Part shown: one piece after another, positions 42,750-51,328 of the stretch
How the letters are laid out: every line of letters starts with the position of its first letter
How positions within the stretch are numbered: position 1 is the stretch's first letter
NCBI GenBank assembly: GCA_028281925.1
Contig: JANQIX010000108.1
Location: 1-63,006, forward strand
Direction: 5' to 3'
Length of the DNA: 63,006 nt
Source: Alphaproteobacteria bacterium
Lineage (GTDB): Bacteria; Pseudomonadota; Alphaproteobacteria; DSM-16000; Inquilinaceae
Translations under genes and position numbers: made by a program
Notes under the pieces: generated by a model
Told to the model about the DNA's origin: nothing
Database searches by the model: none
Seen by the model: only the letters and a program-made list of their open reading frames with translations

Positions 42750-44153
42750 ATGACCCTTCAGCGCCAACTCGGAAAAACCGTGGCCGCGCTCCAGAGCCTT
42801 CGGGACCGGCAGAACCGGCGGGCGGACCGCGCGATCGAGGCTGAACGTATCGACGGTGTGCGCCTTGCCGCATGGCTGAGGCTGATGGCGATGGCCGTGG
42901 TCGGCGCATACGCGACCGCCATCCACTTGGCGCTAGACGATATCGGCTTCATCTATTTCGCACAGATGGCGGGACTCGTGCTGGTCTGGCTGCTGGGCGT
43001 GGCCCGATATCGCACCGTTGCGGCCGGTCACCGCCATCCGCTGATCCTCGGCCTCTTTCCCGTCCTCGACAACGTGGTTCTGGCGCTTTTGATCGCCCTG
43101 CCGGCGACCTGGGGCTATGGCGTACCGGCGCCCTATCTGCAGTTCGACCGCCCCTTCATCTGGTTCATGCTGCTGCTTGTACTGCAGGGCCTCGGCTATC
43201 GGCCCTGGCTCGCCGCCTGGGGTGGCATCGTCACCGCCGCGGTCTGGTTCGCCGTCATGCAATGGATGTTGCAGACGCCGGATGCCCATACCGGCATCTC
43301 CACCGAAGACTGGCGTTCGATGTGGCTGGCCCAAGACTACTCCCCCATCGCGGACCCAATGCTTGTGCGGGAATGGGCCTGGCATGCGGAGATCCTTGCC
43401 GCGCTGATGATCGGCTTTATGCTGGCGGCGATTGTCGCCCGATCGCAGCGGCTGATCGTGCGAGGCGTGCTGGCGGAGCGGGCCCGCGCCAATCTGAGCC
43501 GCTTCTTTTCTACCGCCATGGTCGATCGCCTGCAGACGCTGGAGGGCCTCGACCGGCCGCAGACGGCCACAGTCGGCGTCATCTTCGCGGACATCGTCGC
43601 CTTTACCCGGTTTGCGGAGGACCACACGCCGGAGCAGGTGATCGCCCTCTTGCGGGAATTCCACGGCCGCATGGTAGGGGCCGCCTTCGCCCATGACGGG
43701 GCCGTCGACAAGTTCATCGGCGACGCGGTGATGGTCACCTTCGGAACCCCGATCGAACAGGGCCGGGAAGCCGTGCGCACACTGGCCTGCGCCGTTGCCA
43801 TGGCCGATACTGTGGCTGCCTGGAACCGTGAGCGCGCCTTGGACGGTGCCGTCCCGGTGCGCATAGGCATCGGCGCCCATTTCGGCCCCGTGGTGATGGG
43901 CGGGATCGGCGACGAGCGCAGGCTGGAGTTCACCGTGCTGGGTGACACCGTCAATGTCGCTGCCCGGCTGGAGAAGCTGACCCGGTCCGTCGAAGGCGAA
44001 ATCGTGATCAGCGACGATTTGGCCGCCGCGGCCCACGCAGATGATGCGGAGGTGACCGATCGCCTGCTGGCCGCCTTCACGCCGCTGCCGCACAGCCGCC
44101 TGCGCGGCCGCGGCGGCCTGATCGGCCTGCAAGTGAAACCATGCCCGGGCTGA
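42750..44153 (+). CDS. Membrane-anchored class III adenylate/guanylate cyclase
   Basis: A 467-residue protein. Five to six membrane helices lie between residues 40 and 230, followed by a short linker and the cyclase domain (about 265-460). Metal-binding Asp281 is in FADIVAFT and Asp325 in FIGDAVMVTFG. Lys321 lies in DKFIGD, which favours ATP, and LGDTVNVAARLE carries the transition-state Asn and Arg. Predicted to make cAMP. It is divergent from serC with a 180-bp gap. Confidence 0.9.
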   Translation: MTLQRQLGKTVAALQSLRDRQNRRADRAIEAERIDGVRLAAWLRLMAMAVVGAYATAIHLALDDIGFIYFAQMAGLVLVWLLGVARYRTVAAGHRHPLILGLFPVLDNVVLALLIALPATWGYGVPAPYLQFDRPFIWFMLLLVLQGLGYRPWLAAWGGIVTAAVWFAVMQWMLQTPDAHTGISTEDWRSMWLAQDYSPIADPMLVREWAWHAEILAALMIGFMLAAIVARSQRLIVRGVLAERARANLSRFFSTAMVDRLQTLEGLDRPQTATVGVIFADIVAFTRFAEDHTPEQVIALLREFHGRMVGAAFAHDGAVDKFIGDAVMVTFGTPIEQGREAVRTLACAVAMADTVAAWNRERALDGAVPVRIGIGAHFGPVVMGGIGDERRLEFTVLGDTVNVAARLEKLTRSVEGEIVISDDLAAAAHADDAEVTDRLLAAFTPLPHSRLRGRGGLIGLQVKPCPG

Positions 44154-44170
44154 GTGGCATTGACAGCGAT

Positions 44171-44201
44171 CCCATATACGAGACATATTTTCATATATGG
44201 G
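44171..44201. promoter_or_regulatory. Inverted repeat that spans the start codon of the XRE-cupin gene
   Basis: CCCATATA (44171-44178) and TATATGGG (44194-44201) form a perfect 8-bp inverted repeat, and the right arm contains the ATG at 44197. It looks like an autoregulatory operator for the XRE protein it precedes. There is no clear ribosome-binding site, so a leaderless mRNA is possible. Confidence 0.55.
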
Positions 44202-44769
44202 ACAAACCTCATTCGATGACACTTCTATCGACCACCGGATCGCTCAGCGTCTAAAGGGGCTGCGTGCCGAGCGCGGTTGGTCGCTGGACGCGTTGGCACG
44301 GCGCAGCGGCGTCAGCCGTGCCACCCTCTCTCGCCTCGAGAATGCGGAGGTGAGCGCGACCGCCGGCGTACTCGGCCGCCTCTGTGCCGCCTATGGCCTG
44401 ACCCTGTCGCGGCTGATGCACATGGTCGAAGACGCCCATGCGCCACTGGTCCGCCGCGACACGCAGCCGGTCTGGACCGATCCTGACACCGGCTTTCGGC
44501 GCAGGTCCCTCTCCCCACCGGCCCAGACCCTGGCGGCGGAGGCGCTGGACTGCGAACTGCCGCCGGGTACACGCATCACCTATGACGATCCGCCCCGGCC
44601 CGGCCTGGAGCACCACCTACTGCTGCTCGAGGGCCAGCTTGAGGTCACCGTCGGCGGGCAGACGCATGGTCTGGCACCCGGCGACTGCCTGCGCTACCGC
44701 CTGTTCGGCGCGAGCGCCTTCGCCACGCCCGACCATGCCCTCGCCCGATACATCCTGTTCATGGTGTGA
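44197..44769 (+). CDS. XRE-family regulator with C-terminal cupin domain
   Basis: A 190-residue protein. The HTH covers residues 13-70 (RLKGLRAERGWSLDALARRSGVSRATLSRLEN). A cupin follows, with the GLEHHLLLLEGQLEVTVGGQ and LAPGDCLRYR segments. Such HTH-cupin proteins are local repressors that sense small molecules, often for metabolism of amines or amino acids. It likely controls itself through the start-site inverted repeat and perhaps the GNAT gene that follows 6 bp later, and the oxygenase cluster beyond. Confidence 0.88.
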   Translation: MGQTSFDDTSIDHRIAQRLKGLRAERGWSLDALARRSGVSRATLSRLENAEVSATAGVLGRLCAAYGLTLSRLMHMVEDAHAPLVRRDTQPVWTDPDTGFRRRSLSPPAQTLAAEALDCELPPGTRITYDDPPRPGLEHHLLLLEGQLEVTVGGQTHGLAPGDCLRYRLFGASAFATPDHALARYILFMV

Positions 44770-44775
44770 TCCCGC

Positions 44776-45312
44776 ATGACCACCTCGCCACAGACGACCA
44801 TTGCGATCCTGCCTGCGAACCACATTGCACGTCGGGCGCGCGAGCTTGGCGCAGTGCTGCATGCTTGCGTCCACGCCGGCGCCAGCGTCAACTTCATCCT
44901 CCCCTTCAGCGAAGACGATGCGGGGGGTTTCTGGATCCACAAGGTCTTGCCTGGTGTGTGTGCCGGCACCCGGACATTGCTGGTCGCAGAGATTGCCGGC
45001 CGCATTGCCGGAACCGTGCTTCTGGACACCGATACGCCGCCCAACCAGCCGCACCGGGCGGAGGTCTCCAAGCTGCTGGTCCACCCGGACTTCCGCCGCC
45101 GCGGCATTGCCCGCGCTCTTATGGCGGAACTGGAGCGCTTGGCCTGCGACCAGGGCCGCCGCCTGATCACGCTGGACACCCGCACCGGTGACACGGCGGA
45201 GCCGCTTTATGCCTCCATCGGCTATCTCACGGCTGGCATCATCCCGGGCTATTGCCGCGACCCCTTCGACGACACGCTGGATCCGACCACGATCATGTAC
45301 AAGGCGCTGTGA
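44776..45312 (+). CDS. GNAT-family N-acetyltransferase
   Basis: A 178-residue GNAT enzyme with motif A LLVHPDFRRRGIARALM (about 99-115) and the ending EPLYASIGYLTAGIIPGYCRDPFD. Its position just after the HTH-cupin gene suggests joint regulation and a small-molecule amine substrate, as often seen for HTH-cupin/GNAT pairs. The acceptor is unknown. Confidence 0.85.
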   Translation: MTTSPQTTIAILPANHIARRARELGAVLHACVHAGASVNFILPFSEDDAGGFWIHKVLPGVCAGTRTLLVAEIAGRIAGTVLLDTDTPPNQPHRAEVSKLLVHPDFRRRGIARALMAELERLACDQGRRLITLDTRTGDTAEPLYASIGYLTAGIIPGYCRDPFDDTLDPTTIMYKAL

Positions 45313-45369
45313 GGCGACCGACAACGGCGCAGCAAGCTCGGACACGAGGCAGGCTTATCTCCAAGTAGA

Positions 45370-45392
45370 TTTTCAACATTGAAAATTTTCAA
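45370..45392. promoter_or_regulatory. Three alternating half-sites upstream of the Rieske cluster
   Basis: TTTTCAA, its complement TTGAAAA and TTTTCAA again follow each other (45370-45376, 45379-45385, 45386-45392) so that two overlapping palindromes form. The patch is AT-rich in GC-rich surroundings and lies about 160 bp before the small membrane gene. It is a candidate operator or UP-like promoter element. Confidence 0.45.
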
Positions 45393-45549
45393 CGGCAACA
45401 TTAATTATCGGACATGACAATCTATTCTGCTGCCGCAAACGGCTTATCCCCGCCCCTTCTGACCTGTGGGACACTTCCGCCGCCCGCTTGTCCAATCGGC
45501 TAGCTCAGGCGGCAACAGGACCAGCCCGAATGATGGAAGGACCCATCGC

Positions 45550-45831
45550 ATGATCGCATTCCGTTGGCTGACCGTCCTCGTCCTGATCGGACTGCTCGTC
45601 GCGCTCTACATGAACTGGTGGTGGCCTTGGGGGCTGCTGTTCCTCTACTGGACCGTCCCCGCCATTAGAATGGGCGAAGTGCACCTGATCGGCACGATTC
45701 CCCGCGATCAGCAGCCCGTCCTGTTCTGGATCGTGACCGTGCTCTGGGTACTGCTCGGCGTCGCGATGATCCTGGTCGATGCCGCGCCCTCCGTCATCAA
45801 CGGCTTCTATGCTTGGATGTGGGGGCTCTAG
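45550..45831 (+). CDS. Small membrane protein in the Rieske cluster
   Basis: A 93-residue protein with two to three membrane helices (about 5-25, 25-38, 56-80), Trp-rich. Its stop is directly followed by the ATG of the Rieske gene, with no base between, so translation is coupled. It may anchor or assist the oxygenase. Unknown family. Confidence 0.7.
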   Translation: MIAFRWLTVLVLIGLLVALYMNWWWPWGLLFLYWTVPAIRMGEVHLIGTIPRDQQPVLFWIVTVLWVLLGVAMILVDAAPSVINGFYAWMWGL

Positions 45832-46992
45832 ATGCCGCCGCAGCGCCGCATGCATATCCTGCCGGTCGACGCCTATGTCTCTCAAGACTGGTTCGACCTG
45901 GAGCAGGAGCGGATCTTCTCGCGCGTCTGGCGCTATGCCGGCTTCGCGGAGGATGTGTCGGAACCCGGCCAGTACGTCTCGGTGCAGGCCGGGCTCAACA
46001 ACATCTTCGTCGTGATGGGCCGGGACCGCCGCCTGCGCGCCTTCCACAACATTTGCCGCCATCGCGGCACACAGCTTCTGCGCGCTGTCGGCAAGACGCA
46101 GAAGGCCATTACCTGCCCCTATCATGACTGGACCTACGATCTCGAAGGCCGATTGATCTCAGTTCCTGAAGAGGACAGCGAATTCAAGGGCCTCGACAAG
46201 TCGTGCCTTGGCCTGAAGCCAGCATCGATCGACCTGTGGCGCGGCATGATCTTCGTTCATCCCGAGGCGGAAGCCGGCTCGATCATGGACTGGTTCGGCG
46301 AGGTCGAGCCCCATCTCGGGCCGCACAAGGTGGAGGAGCTGGTGGAGTATCCCGACTCCGCCACGGCCCACGAGATCAAGGCGAACTGGAAGATCGTGGT
46401 TGAGAACTACATCGACCACTATCACCTGGCCCATCTGCACGCCGGCACGCTGTCCATGTACGACCATGCGCGGGCCGAGTTCGGCTTCGTCGGCCCCCAT
46501 TTCGCCTTCTGGGAGCCGCTGGCACCGCACTACCTTGAGAACGTCGAGGAGAAGGCCCCGCAGCCGCTGATCCTGCCGATGGATCAGCTCGGCGCCTCGG
46601 TACCTATGCTGTTTCCCGGTCTCGGCCTGGGCGAGAACGAGTCGAGCTGGTCGACGTTCCATATTGTGCCGCTGGCGCCTGACCTCACGCGTGTGGAAAT
46701 CCGCAACCGCGTGAAGAACGCTCCCGCCCGGGATTTCGAGAGGCAGCAGTCACGGTCTCACCGGTTCTGGTCGAAGCACATCACTGGGAAGTACGGCGCA
46801 GGTGATGCCGGCAGCGATGCCGATCCAATGGCCTCCGGCGATTTCCTGGCAGAGGACATCTATGTCTGCGAGCAACAGCAGAAGTCCTTGCAGAGCCCCT
46901 ATTTCGAGATCGGCGCCTCGGCGGAACGCGGCGAGAGCCCGGTCCGTCAGCACCAGCAGATCGTGCTGGACTATGTCGAGGGCCGGCGATGA
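45832..46992 (+). CDS. Rieske non-heme iron oxygenase, alpha subunit
   Basis: A 386-residue ring-hydroxylating-type oxygenase. The Rieske [2Fe-2S] ligands are Cys75-x-His77 in CRHRG and Cys95-x2-His98 in CPYHDWTYDLEG. The mononuclear iron site is in NWKIVVENYIDHYHLAHLH, with Asp195 as bridge and His198 and His203 as ligands. No beta subunit gene is near, which fits GbcA/carnitine- or aromatic-demethylase-like single-subunit enzymes. It overlaps the radical SAM gene by 4 bp. The substrate is not predictable from sequence. Confidence 0.9.
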   Translation: MPPQRRMHILPVDAYVSQDWFDLEQERIFSRVWRYAGFAEDVSEPGQYVSVQAGLNNIFVVMGRDRRLRAFHNICRHRGTQLLRAVGKTQKAITCPYHDWTYDLEGRLISVPEEDSEFKGLDKSCLGLKPASIDLWRGMIFVHPEAEAGSIMDWFGEVEPHLGPHKVEELVEYPDSATAHEIKANWKIVVENYIDHYHLAHLHAGTLSMYDHARAEFGFVGPHFAFWEPLAPHYLENVEEKAPQPLILPMDQLGASVPMLFPGLGLGENESSWSTFHIVPLAPDLTRVEIRNRVKNAPARDFERQQSRSHRFWSKHITGKYGAGDAGSDADPMASGDFLAEDIYVCEQQQKSLQSPYFEIGASAERGESPVRQHQQIVLDYVEGRR

Positions 46993-48248
46993 GCGAGGCC
47001 ACAACGATGAGAGTGTGTCTTGTCAAAGCCTCCGCAGCAGGCCAGTTCAAAGACTACAAGCAGTACCAGGGGTCGCCGCCGCAGAACATTTACTCAGTGG
47101 CGGCGGCCACGCCTGACGGTGTCGACTACGATCTGGTGGACGAGACCGCGGGCCAGAAAGCACCCCGGCATACCAGGGCCGACATCGTCGCGCTGTTCAT
47201 GTCCACGCCCGATGCCTGGCGCGGCTACGAACTGGCGGCGGACTACCGCAAGCGCGGCAAGACCGTCGTCATAGGAGGGCTGCATGCCAGCTTCCTGCCC
47301 GAGGAGGCGGCGCAGCACGCCGATGCCGTGATCGTCGGCGAAGCCGAAGGCGCTTGGCAGCGGCTTCTTCACGACTACGCGGCCGGCCGCCTGCAACGGC
47401 GCTACCAGAACGACCAGCCGGTCGACCTGGCCAGCATGAACTCCTTCCCGCACCACAAGGTGGATCTCGCGCGCTATCAGGGGCTAGGGACCGTGCTGGT
47501 GGCGCGCGGATGCCGCTTCCAGTGCAGCTATTGCGCCGTTCCGTGCTTCTTCAAGACGTTCCGCACGCGCCCGGTCGGCGCCGTGGTGGACGAGATCAGG
47601 GCCTCGGGCCTGCAGTATGTAGAGTTGCATGCCGACAACCTGATCGCCGACCCCGACTACGCGCTGGAGCTGTTCACCGCATTGAAGCCCCTTGGCATCT
47701 ACTGGGCCGGCGAAGCAACCATCAACATCGCGCAGCATGAGGAGATATTGCAGGCGGCGGCCCAGAGCGGCTGCTTCTACCTGGTCGTCGGCATCGAGAC
47801 CGCGTCGCAAAGCGCGCTGAAGAGCGCCGGCAAGGGGTTCGTGCGTGTGGACCGCGTGAAGGAGAACATAGCCCGCCTGCATCAACACGGCATTGCCGTG
47901 GATTCCGCCATGCTGTTCGGGTTCGACGAGCATGACGAGACCATCTTCGAAGAGACGCTGGACTGGGTGGAGGACGTGCAGTTGGACGTGGCGCACGCCG
48001 TCGTGACGACACCCTTTCCCGGCACCGCACTGTTTGACCAGATGGAGGCCGAGGGCCGGCTGCTGACACGGGATTGGCGGCTCTACGATTGCGACCACGT
48101 GGTGTTTCAGCCCAAGCAGATGAGCCCTGAGCACCTGCTTGAAGGCCGCGACTGGTTCCACATGAAGCACAACAGCATGACCCGGCGCTGGAAGCGGCGC
48201 AGGCACCAGCCCGAGGGTCTGAAGTGGCTGAACTCGAGCTGGTTCTGA
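46989..48248 (+). CDS. Cobalamin-binding-type radical SAM protein
   Basis: A 419-residue protein. Residues 8-130 resemble the B12-binding Rossmann domain (VCLVKAS, then VVIGGLHASFLPEEAAQHADAVIVGEAE), without an obvious DxHxxG. The radical SAM cluster motif is Cys175-x3-Cys179-x2-Cys182 (GCRFQCSYC). It resembles B-type enzymes with this order, which methylate or rearrange carbon centres, like HpnJ- or BchE-like members. It overlaps the Rieske gene by 4 bp and is followed by the reductase gene. Partner role in the same pathway is inferred. Confidence 0.87.
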   Translation: MSEATTMRVCLVKASAAGQFKDYKQYQGSPPQNIYSVAAATPDGVDYDLVDETAGQKAPRHTRADIVALFMSTPDAWRGYELAADYRKRGKTVVIGGLHASFLPEEAAQHADAVIVGEAEGAWQRLLHDYAAGRLQRRYQNDQPVDLASMNSFPHHKVDLARYQGLGTVLVARGCRFQCSYCAVPCFFKTFRTRPVGAVVDEIRASGLQYVELHADNLIADPDYALELFTALKPLGIYWAGEATINIAQHEEILQAAAQSGCFYLVVGIETASQSALKSAGKGFVRVDRVKENIARLHQHGIAVDSAMLFGFDEHDETIFEETLDWVEDVQLDVAHAVVTTPFPGTALFDQMEAEGRLLTRDWRLYDCDHVVFQPKQMSPEHLLEGRDWFHMKHNSMTRRWKRRRHQPEGLKWLNSSWF

Positions 48249-48296
48249 GGGCCGGGGCTCCAGCCGTGCCACCGCGGATCGGATATGGGGACAACG

Positions 48297-49355
48297 ATGC
48301 ATGGGGACTTCCACGGGCTTCGCGTTAAGGAGAGACGCGAAGAGATCAAAGGCGCTGTAACCGTCGTCTTCGAGGTGCCGGCGCACCTCGCCGAGGTCTT
48401 CGCCTGGCGGCCGGGCCAGCATCTGACGCTACGGTTCACGCTGAAGGGCGAAGAAGTTCGCCGCTCCTATTCGATCTCCACCTCGCCGTTTTCCGGCGAC
48501 CCGCTGCAGATCACGGTGAAGCGGGTCGAAGGCGGGCTGCTATCGAACCACATCAACGATCGCGTCCGGGTGGGCAACGCAATCGACGTCATGCCCCCCT
48601 TCGGCACCTTCCGCCTCGACCCCGGCGAACGGCTCCGCCGCACGCACTATTTCTTCGGCGCCGGCTCGGGCATCACGCCGCTGGTCTCGATGCTGCAGTC
48701 GATGCTGATCGCCGAGCCGTACTCTGTGGCGCACCTCGTCTACGGCAACCGATCCGCCGACACGATCCTGTTCAAAGCGCGGCTTGAAGACCTGCGCGCC
48801 CGCTATCCGGAGCGGCTGACCGTCAGCCACGTCCTGTCTCGCCCCTCGATGTGGTCAAGCTTTTCCTTTTGGCGTCGAGGGCTTGTCGACAAGGCGGCCG
48901 TCGAGGCTGCGATCGCCGAGAACCCGCCCTATGCGCAGGACACGCAGTACTACATCTGCGGTCCCGGCAAGATGAACCAGACCGTGAGGGATGCGCTTAT
49001 GGGGCTCGATGTCCCGGCGAGCAGACTTCACATGGAGAGCTATGGCGGCGCGATCGACGTCGACGACACGATCGCGGGGGTCGCCGCGGAGGCCCGTATC
49101 CGGCTCGACGGCCGCACCCAAACAGTTACGATCCCACAGGGCCAAACAATCCTGCAGGCCACACGTGCCGCCGGCCTCAGTCCGCCCTTCTCCTGCCAGT
49201 CTGGCGTCTGCGGCGCATGCCGGGCAAAGCTCGTGGACGGCTCCGTCCACATGCGCGCCCGCCTGGCGCTGGAGGACGAGGAGATCGCAGACGGCGCCAT
49301 CCTCACCTGCCAGTCCATCGCGACAACCAGCGCGCTGTCCGTCGCGTTTGAGTAG
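48297..49355 (+). CDS. PaaE-like ferredoxin-NAD(P)H oxidoreductase
   Basis: A 352-residue flavoprotein reductase. The FAD motif RRSYSIS and the flavin/NAD segments (FGAGSGITPLVSML, then YYICGPGKM) are followed by a plant-type [2Fe-2S] domain with Cys-x4-Cys-x2-Cys in CQSGVCGAC and the fourth Cys in LTCQS. It should pass electrons from NAD(P)H to the Rieske oxygenase. ATG 48297 is preferred (GGGGA before it); ATG 48285 is possible. It completes the oxygenase set. Confidence 0.9.
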   Translation: MHGDFHGLRVKERREEIKGAVTVVFEVPAHLAEVFAWRPGQHLTLRFTLKGEEVRRSYSISTSPFSGDPLQITVKRVEGGLLSNHINDRVRVGNAIDVMPPFGTFRLDPGERLRRTHYFFGAGSGITPLVSMLQSMLIAEPYSVAHLVYGNRSADTILFKARLEDLRARYPERLTVSHVLSRPSMWSSFSFWRRGLVDKAAVEAAIAENPPYAQDTQYYICGPGKMNQTVRDALMGLDVPASRLHMESYGGAIDVDDTIAGVAAEARIRLDGRTQTVTIPQGQTILQATRAAGLSPPFSCQSGVCGACRAKLVDGSVHMRARLALEDEEIADGAILTCQSIATTSALSVAFE

Positions 49356-49438
49356 CAGACGAGGCTCGTGGGCGGTTAACGCCAGCGTACCGCAACGAAG
49401 GCCGACTCTCGGAGACTGGCGTCGCCTGCGGCTGCGCC

Positions 49439-49900
49439 TCAATCCCCCAGAATGGCCCCCCGCTTCAGCAGGAGCTGGTTGGCGAGGAAGCTCAACACGC
49501 GTTCGCCGTGCTGGTTGACGCCGGCATAGCGGAAGCGGACATAGCCGCGGTCGGTACGCGAGGCGGAGGGGCGCCGCTCGATCACCTCCACCTCCGCATG
49601 CAGCGTGTCGCCGGGGCGCACTGGCACGTACCAGCGGATCTCGTCCATGCCGGAGCCGCCGATGCTGGCCGCAGCCAGCGCGCCCGTCTGCGCGAACAGG
49701 CGAAAGACCAGAGCGATCGTCTGAAAGCCGGAGGCGATCAGGCCGCCATAGGGCGAGCGCTGTGCTGCCTCCACATCCGTATGGAAGGGCTGCGGGTCAT
49801 AGGTCAGGGCGAAATGGATGATCTCCGCCTCGGTCAAGGTCAGGCCCAGGGTGGTGAACCGCCGGCCGACCTCGAAATCCTCGAAATAGAGCGCGTTCAT
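49439..49900 (-). CDS. MaoC-like hot-dog fold dehydratase
   Basis: A 153-residue protein with the MaoC hydratase pattern: FEVGRRFTT at the start, LTYDPQPFHTDVEAAQRSPYGGLIASGFQT with the catalytic Asp and His (about 34-39), and the VRPGDTLHAEVEV strand. It likely hydrates an enoyl-CoA. The start at 49900 follows GGGCGGGG. It is divergent from the small membrane protein gene at 50045. Confidence 0.85.
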   Translation of the reverse strand: MNALYFEDFEVGRRFTTLGLTLTEAEIIHFALTYDPQPFHTDVEAAQRSPYGGLIASGFQTIALVFRLFAQTGALAAASIGGSGMDEIRWYVPVRPGDTLHAEVEVIERRPSASRTDRGYVRFRYAGVNQHGERVLSFLANQLLLKRGAILGD

Positions 49901-50044
49901 GGCCCCGCCCATGCTTCGGTCCCGTCGCGCGTGCATGTACACGATTATCGCCCGGGCTGCCATCTCGCCTGAGACGCTTGGCCCATGCACGGCGCCTGCC
50001 GTAATCTTCAGGCCACACAAGATCAAGACAGGGAAGGTCCGCCG

Positions 50045-50479
50045 ATGTCGTTGTCTCTGAAAAGCATGATCGCGCTCGCCGCCGTGCTGGCGATGGCGCT
50101 GAGCTTTTTCCTGCCGTTCCTGTCGACGGCCGAGGAGAGCCTGTCGCTGTTCGACCTGAGCAGCCGGACGGAGGGGACCAACTTCGTCTTCCTTTTGAGC
50201 TGGCTGCTGATCGCCGGCCTGCTGGCAAGCGCCCTGGCAGACGATATCTCGGGGCTGGTGCCGCTGGCGGTGCTCTACTGTGTCTACCCCACCTATGCCT
50301 TTCACAACGCCGCCGCTTGGCTGGGTGAGGTCGAGATCCACTACGGCTTCCCGCCCTTCGCCGGAGATCCGGCGGGCATCGGCTATTACCTGGTGTTCGT
50401 CGCTTCCTATGCGACGATCGCGCTCGGCTTCGCGGACCATTTCGCGCATCGCCGCCGGATCAGCCGCGTCACCGTTTGA
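50045..50479 (+). CDS. Membrane protein of unknown function
   Basis: A 144-residue protein with about four membrane helices. The ATG at 50045 has GGGAAGG upstream. Acidic loops (for example EESLSLFDLSSRTEG) follow the first helix. No family recognised. It is followed 12 bp later by a nitroreductase gene. Confidence 0.65.
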   Translation: MSLSLKSMIALAAVLAMALSFFLPFLSTAEESLSLFDLSSRTEGTNFVFLLSWLLIAGLLASALADDISGLVPLAVLYCVYPTYAFHNAAAWLGEVEIHYGFPPFAGDPAGIGYYLVFVASYATIALGFADHFAHRRRISRVTV

Positions 50480-50491
50480 GGTTGGCAGCCA

Positions 50492-51328
50492 ATGGCGACC
50501 TTCACGGACCTTTATGACGACCGGTTCGGCCTGGCCCCCACCACCCAGGGCCCAACAGCCGTGTCGGTCGAAGCGCTGGCTCCGCTCATGGGCCGGCGCA
50601 CCTGCCGCGCGTACACATCCGAACCCATTGCGCCCGGCCTGATGGAGGCCCTCTTGGCCTGCGCCCAATCGGCGCCGTCGAAGTCCGATCTGCAGCAGTA
50701 CAGCATCGTGGTGGTCGAGGATGCCAGCCAGCGTGAGGCCCTGGCGGCGCTGGCGCCGAGTGCCTCTTGGATCGCCGACGCACCCGCCGTGCTGGTCTTC
50801 TGTGCCGACATCGCTCGCAGCCGTCGGATCACCGAACTGCGCGGCCATGGCTATGCCGCCAATTCGCAGGACAGCTTCGTCAACGCGTCGGTGGATGCCG
50901 GGCTGGCTATGCTCGCCTGCCTGTTGGCGGCAGAGCGCGTCGGCCTTGGCGGCTGTCCCATTAGCGTGGTGCGCAACCGCATCGCGGATGTCTCCGCCCT
51001 CTTGGCGCTGCCACCGGGCGTCTATCCGGTGATGGGCCTGACGCTGGGGCATCCCGCCGAAACGCCGCCCGCTTCCATGCGCCTGCCGCCAGCGATCGTC
51101 GTGCATCGCGATCGGTACGACAGCAACAATCTGGCCGATGAACTTGCTGGCTATGATGACCGCCGCCACGCCCGCCAGCCGGTCCCACCGGAGAAACAGC
51201 GCCATACGGACCGCTACGGTGTGCGCGAGGTCTGCCCATGGTCGGAGAACGTTGCCCGCCAGCTGTCATTGCCGGAACGGGCCGATTTCCGTGAGTTCCT
51301 GCTGGTGGCCGGGTTCGATCTGGCCTAG
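50492..51328 (+). CDS. NADPH-dependent nitroreductase-family flavoprotein
   Basis: A 278-residue FMN enzyme of the NfsA-like group. FMN-binding residues are in RRTCRAYT (about 32-39) and SAPSKSDLQQYS, followed by RVGLGGCPISVVRN and the MGLTLGHPAE segment. The C-terminal part carries the extra helical region usual in NfsA. It reduces nitro-aromatics, quinones or flavins. Its stop shares CTAG with the stop of the convergent LysR gene. Confidence 0.87.
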   Translation: MATFTDLYDDRFGLAPTTQGPTAVSVEALAPLMGRRTCRAYTSEPIAPGLMEALLACAQSAPSKSDLQQYSIVVVEDASQREALAALAPSASWIADAPAVLVFCADIARSRRITELRGHGYAANSQDSFVNASVDAGLAMLACLLAAERVGLGGCPISVVRNRIADVSALLALPPGVYPVMGLTLGHPAETPPASMRLPPAIVVHRDRYDSNNLADELAGYDDRRHARQPVPPEKQRHTDRYGVREVCPWSENVARQLSLPERADFREFLLVAGFDLA

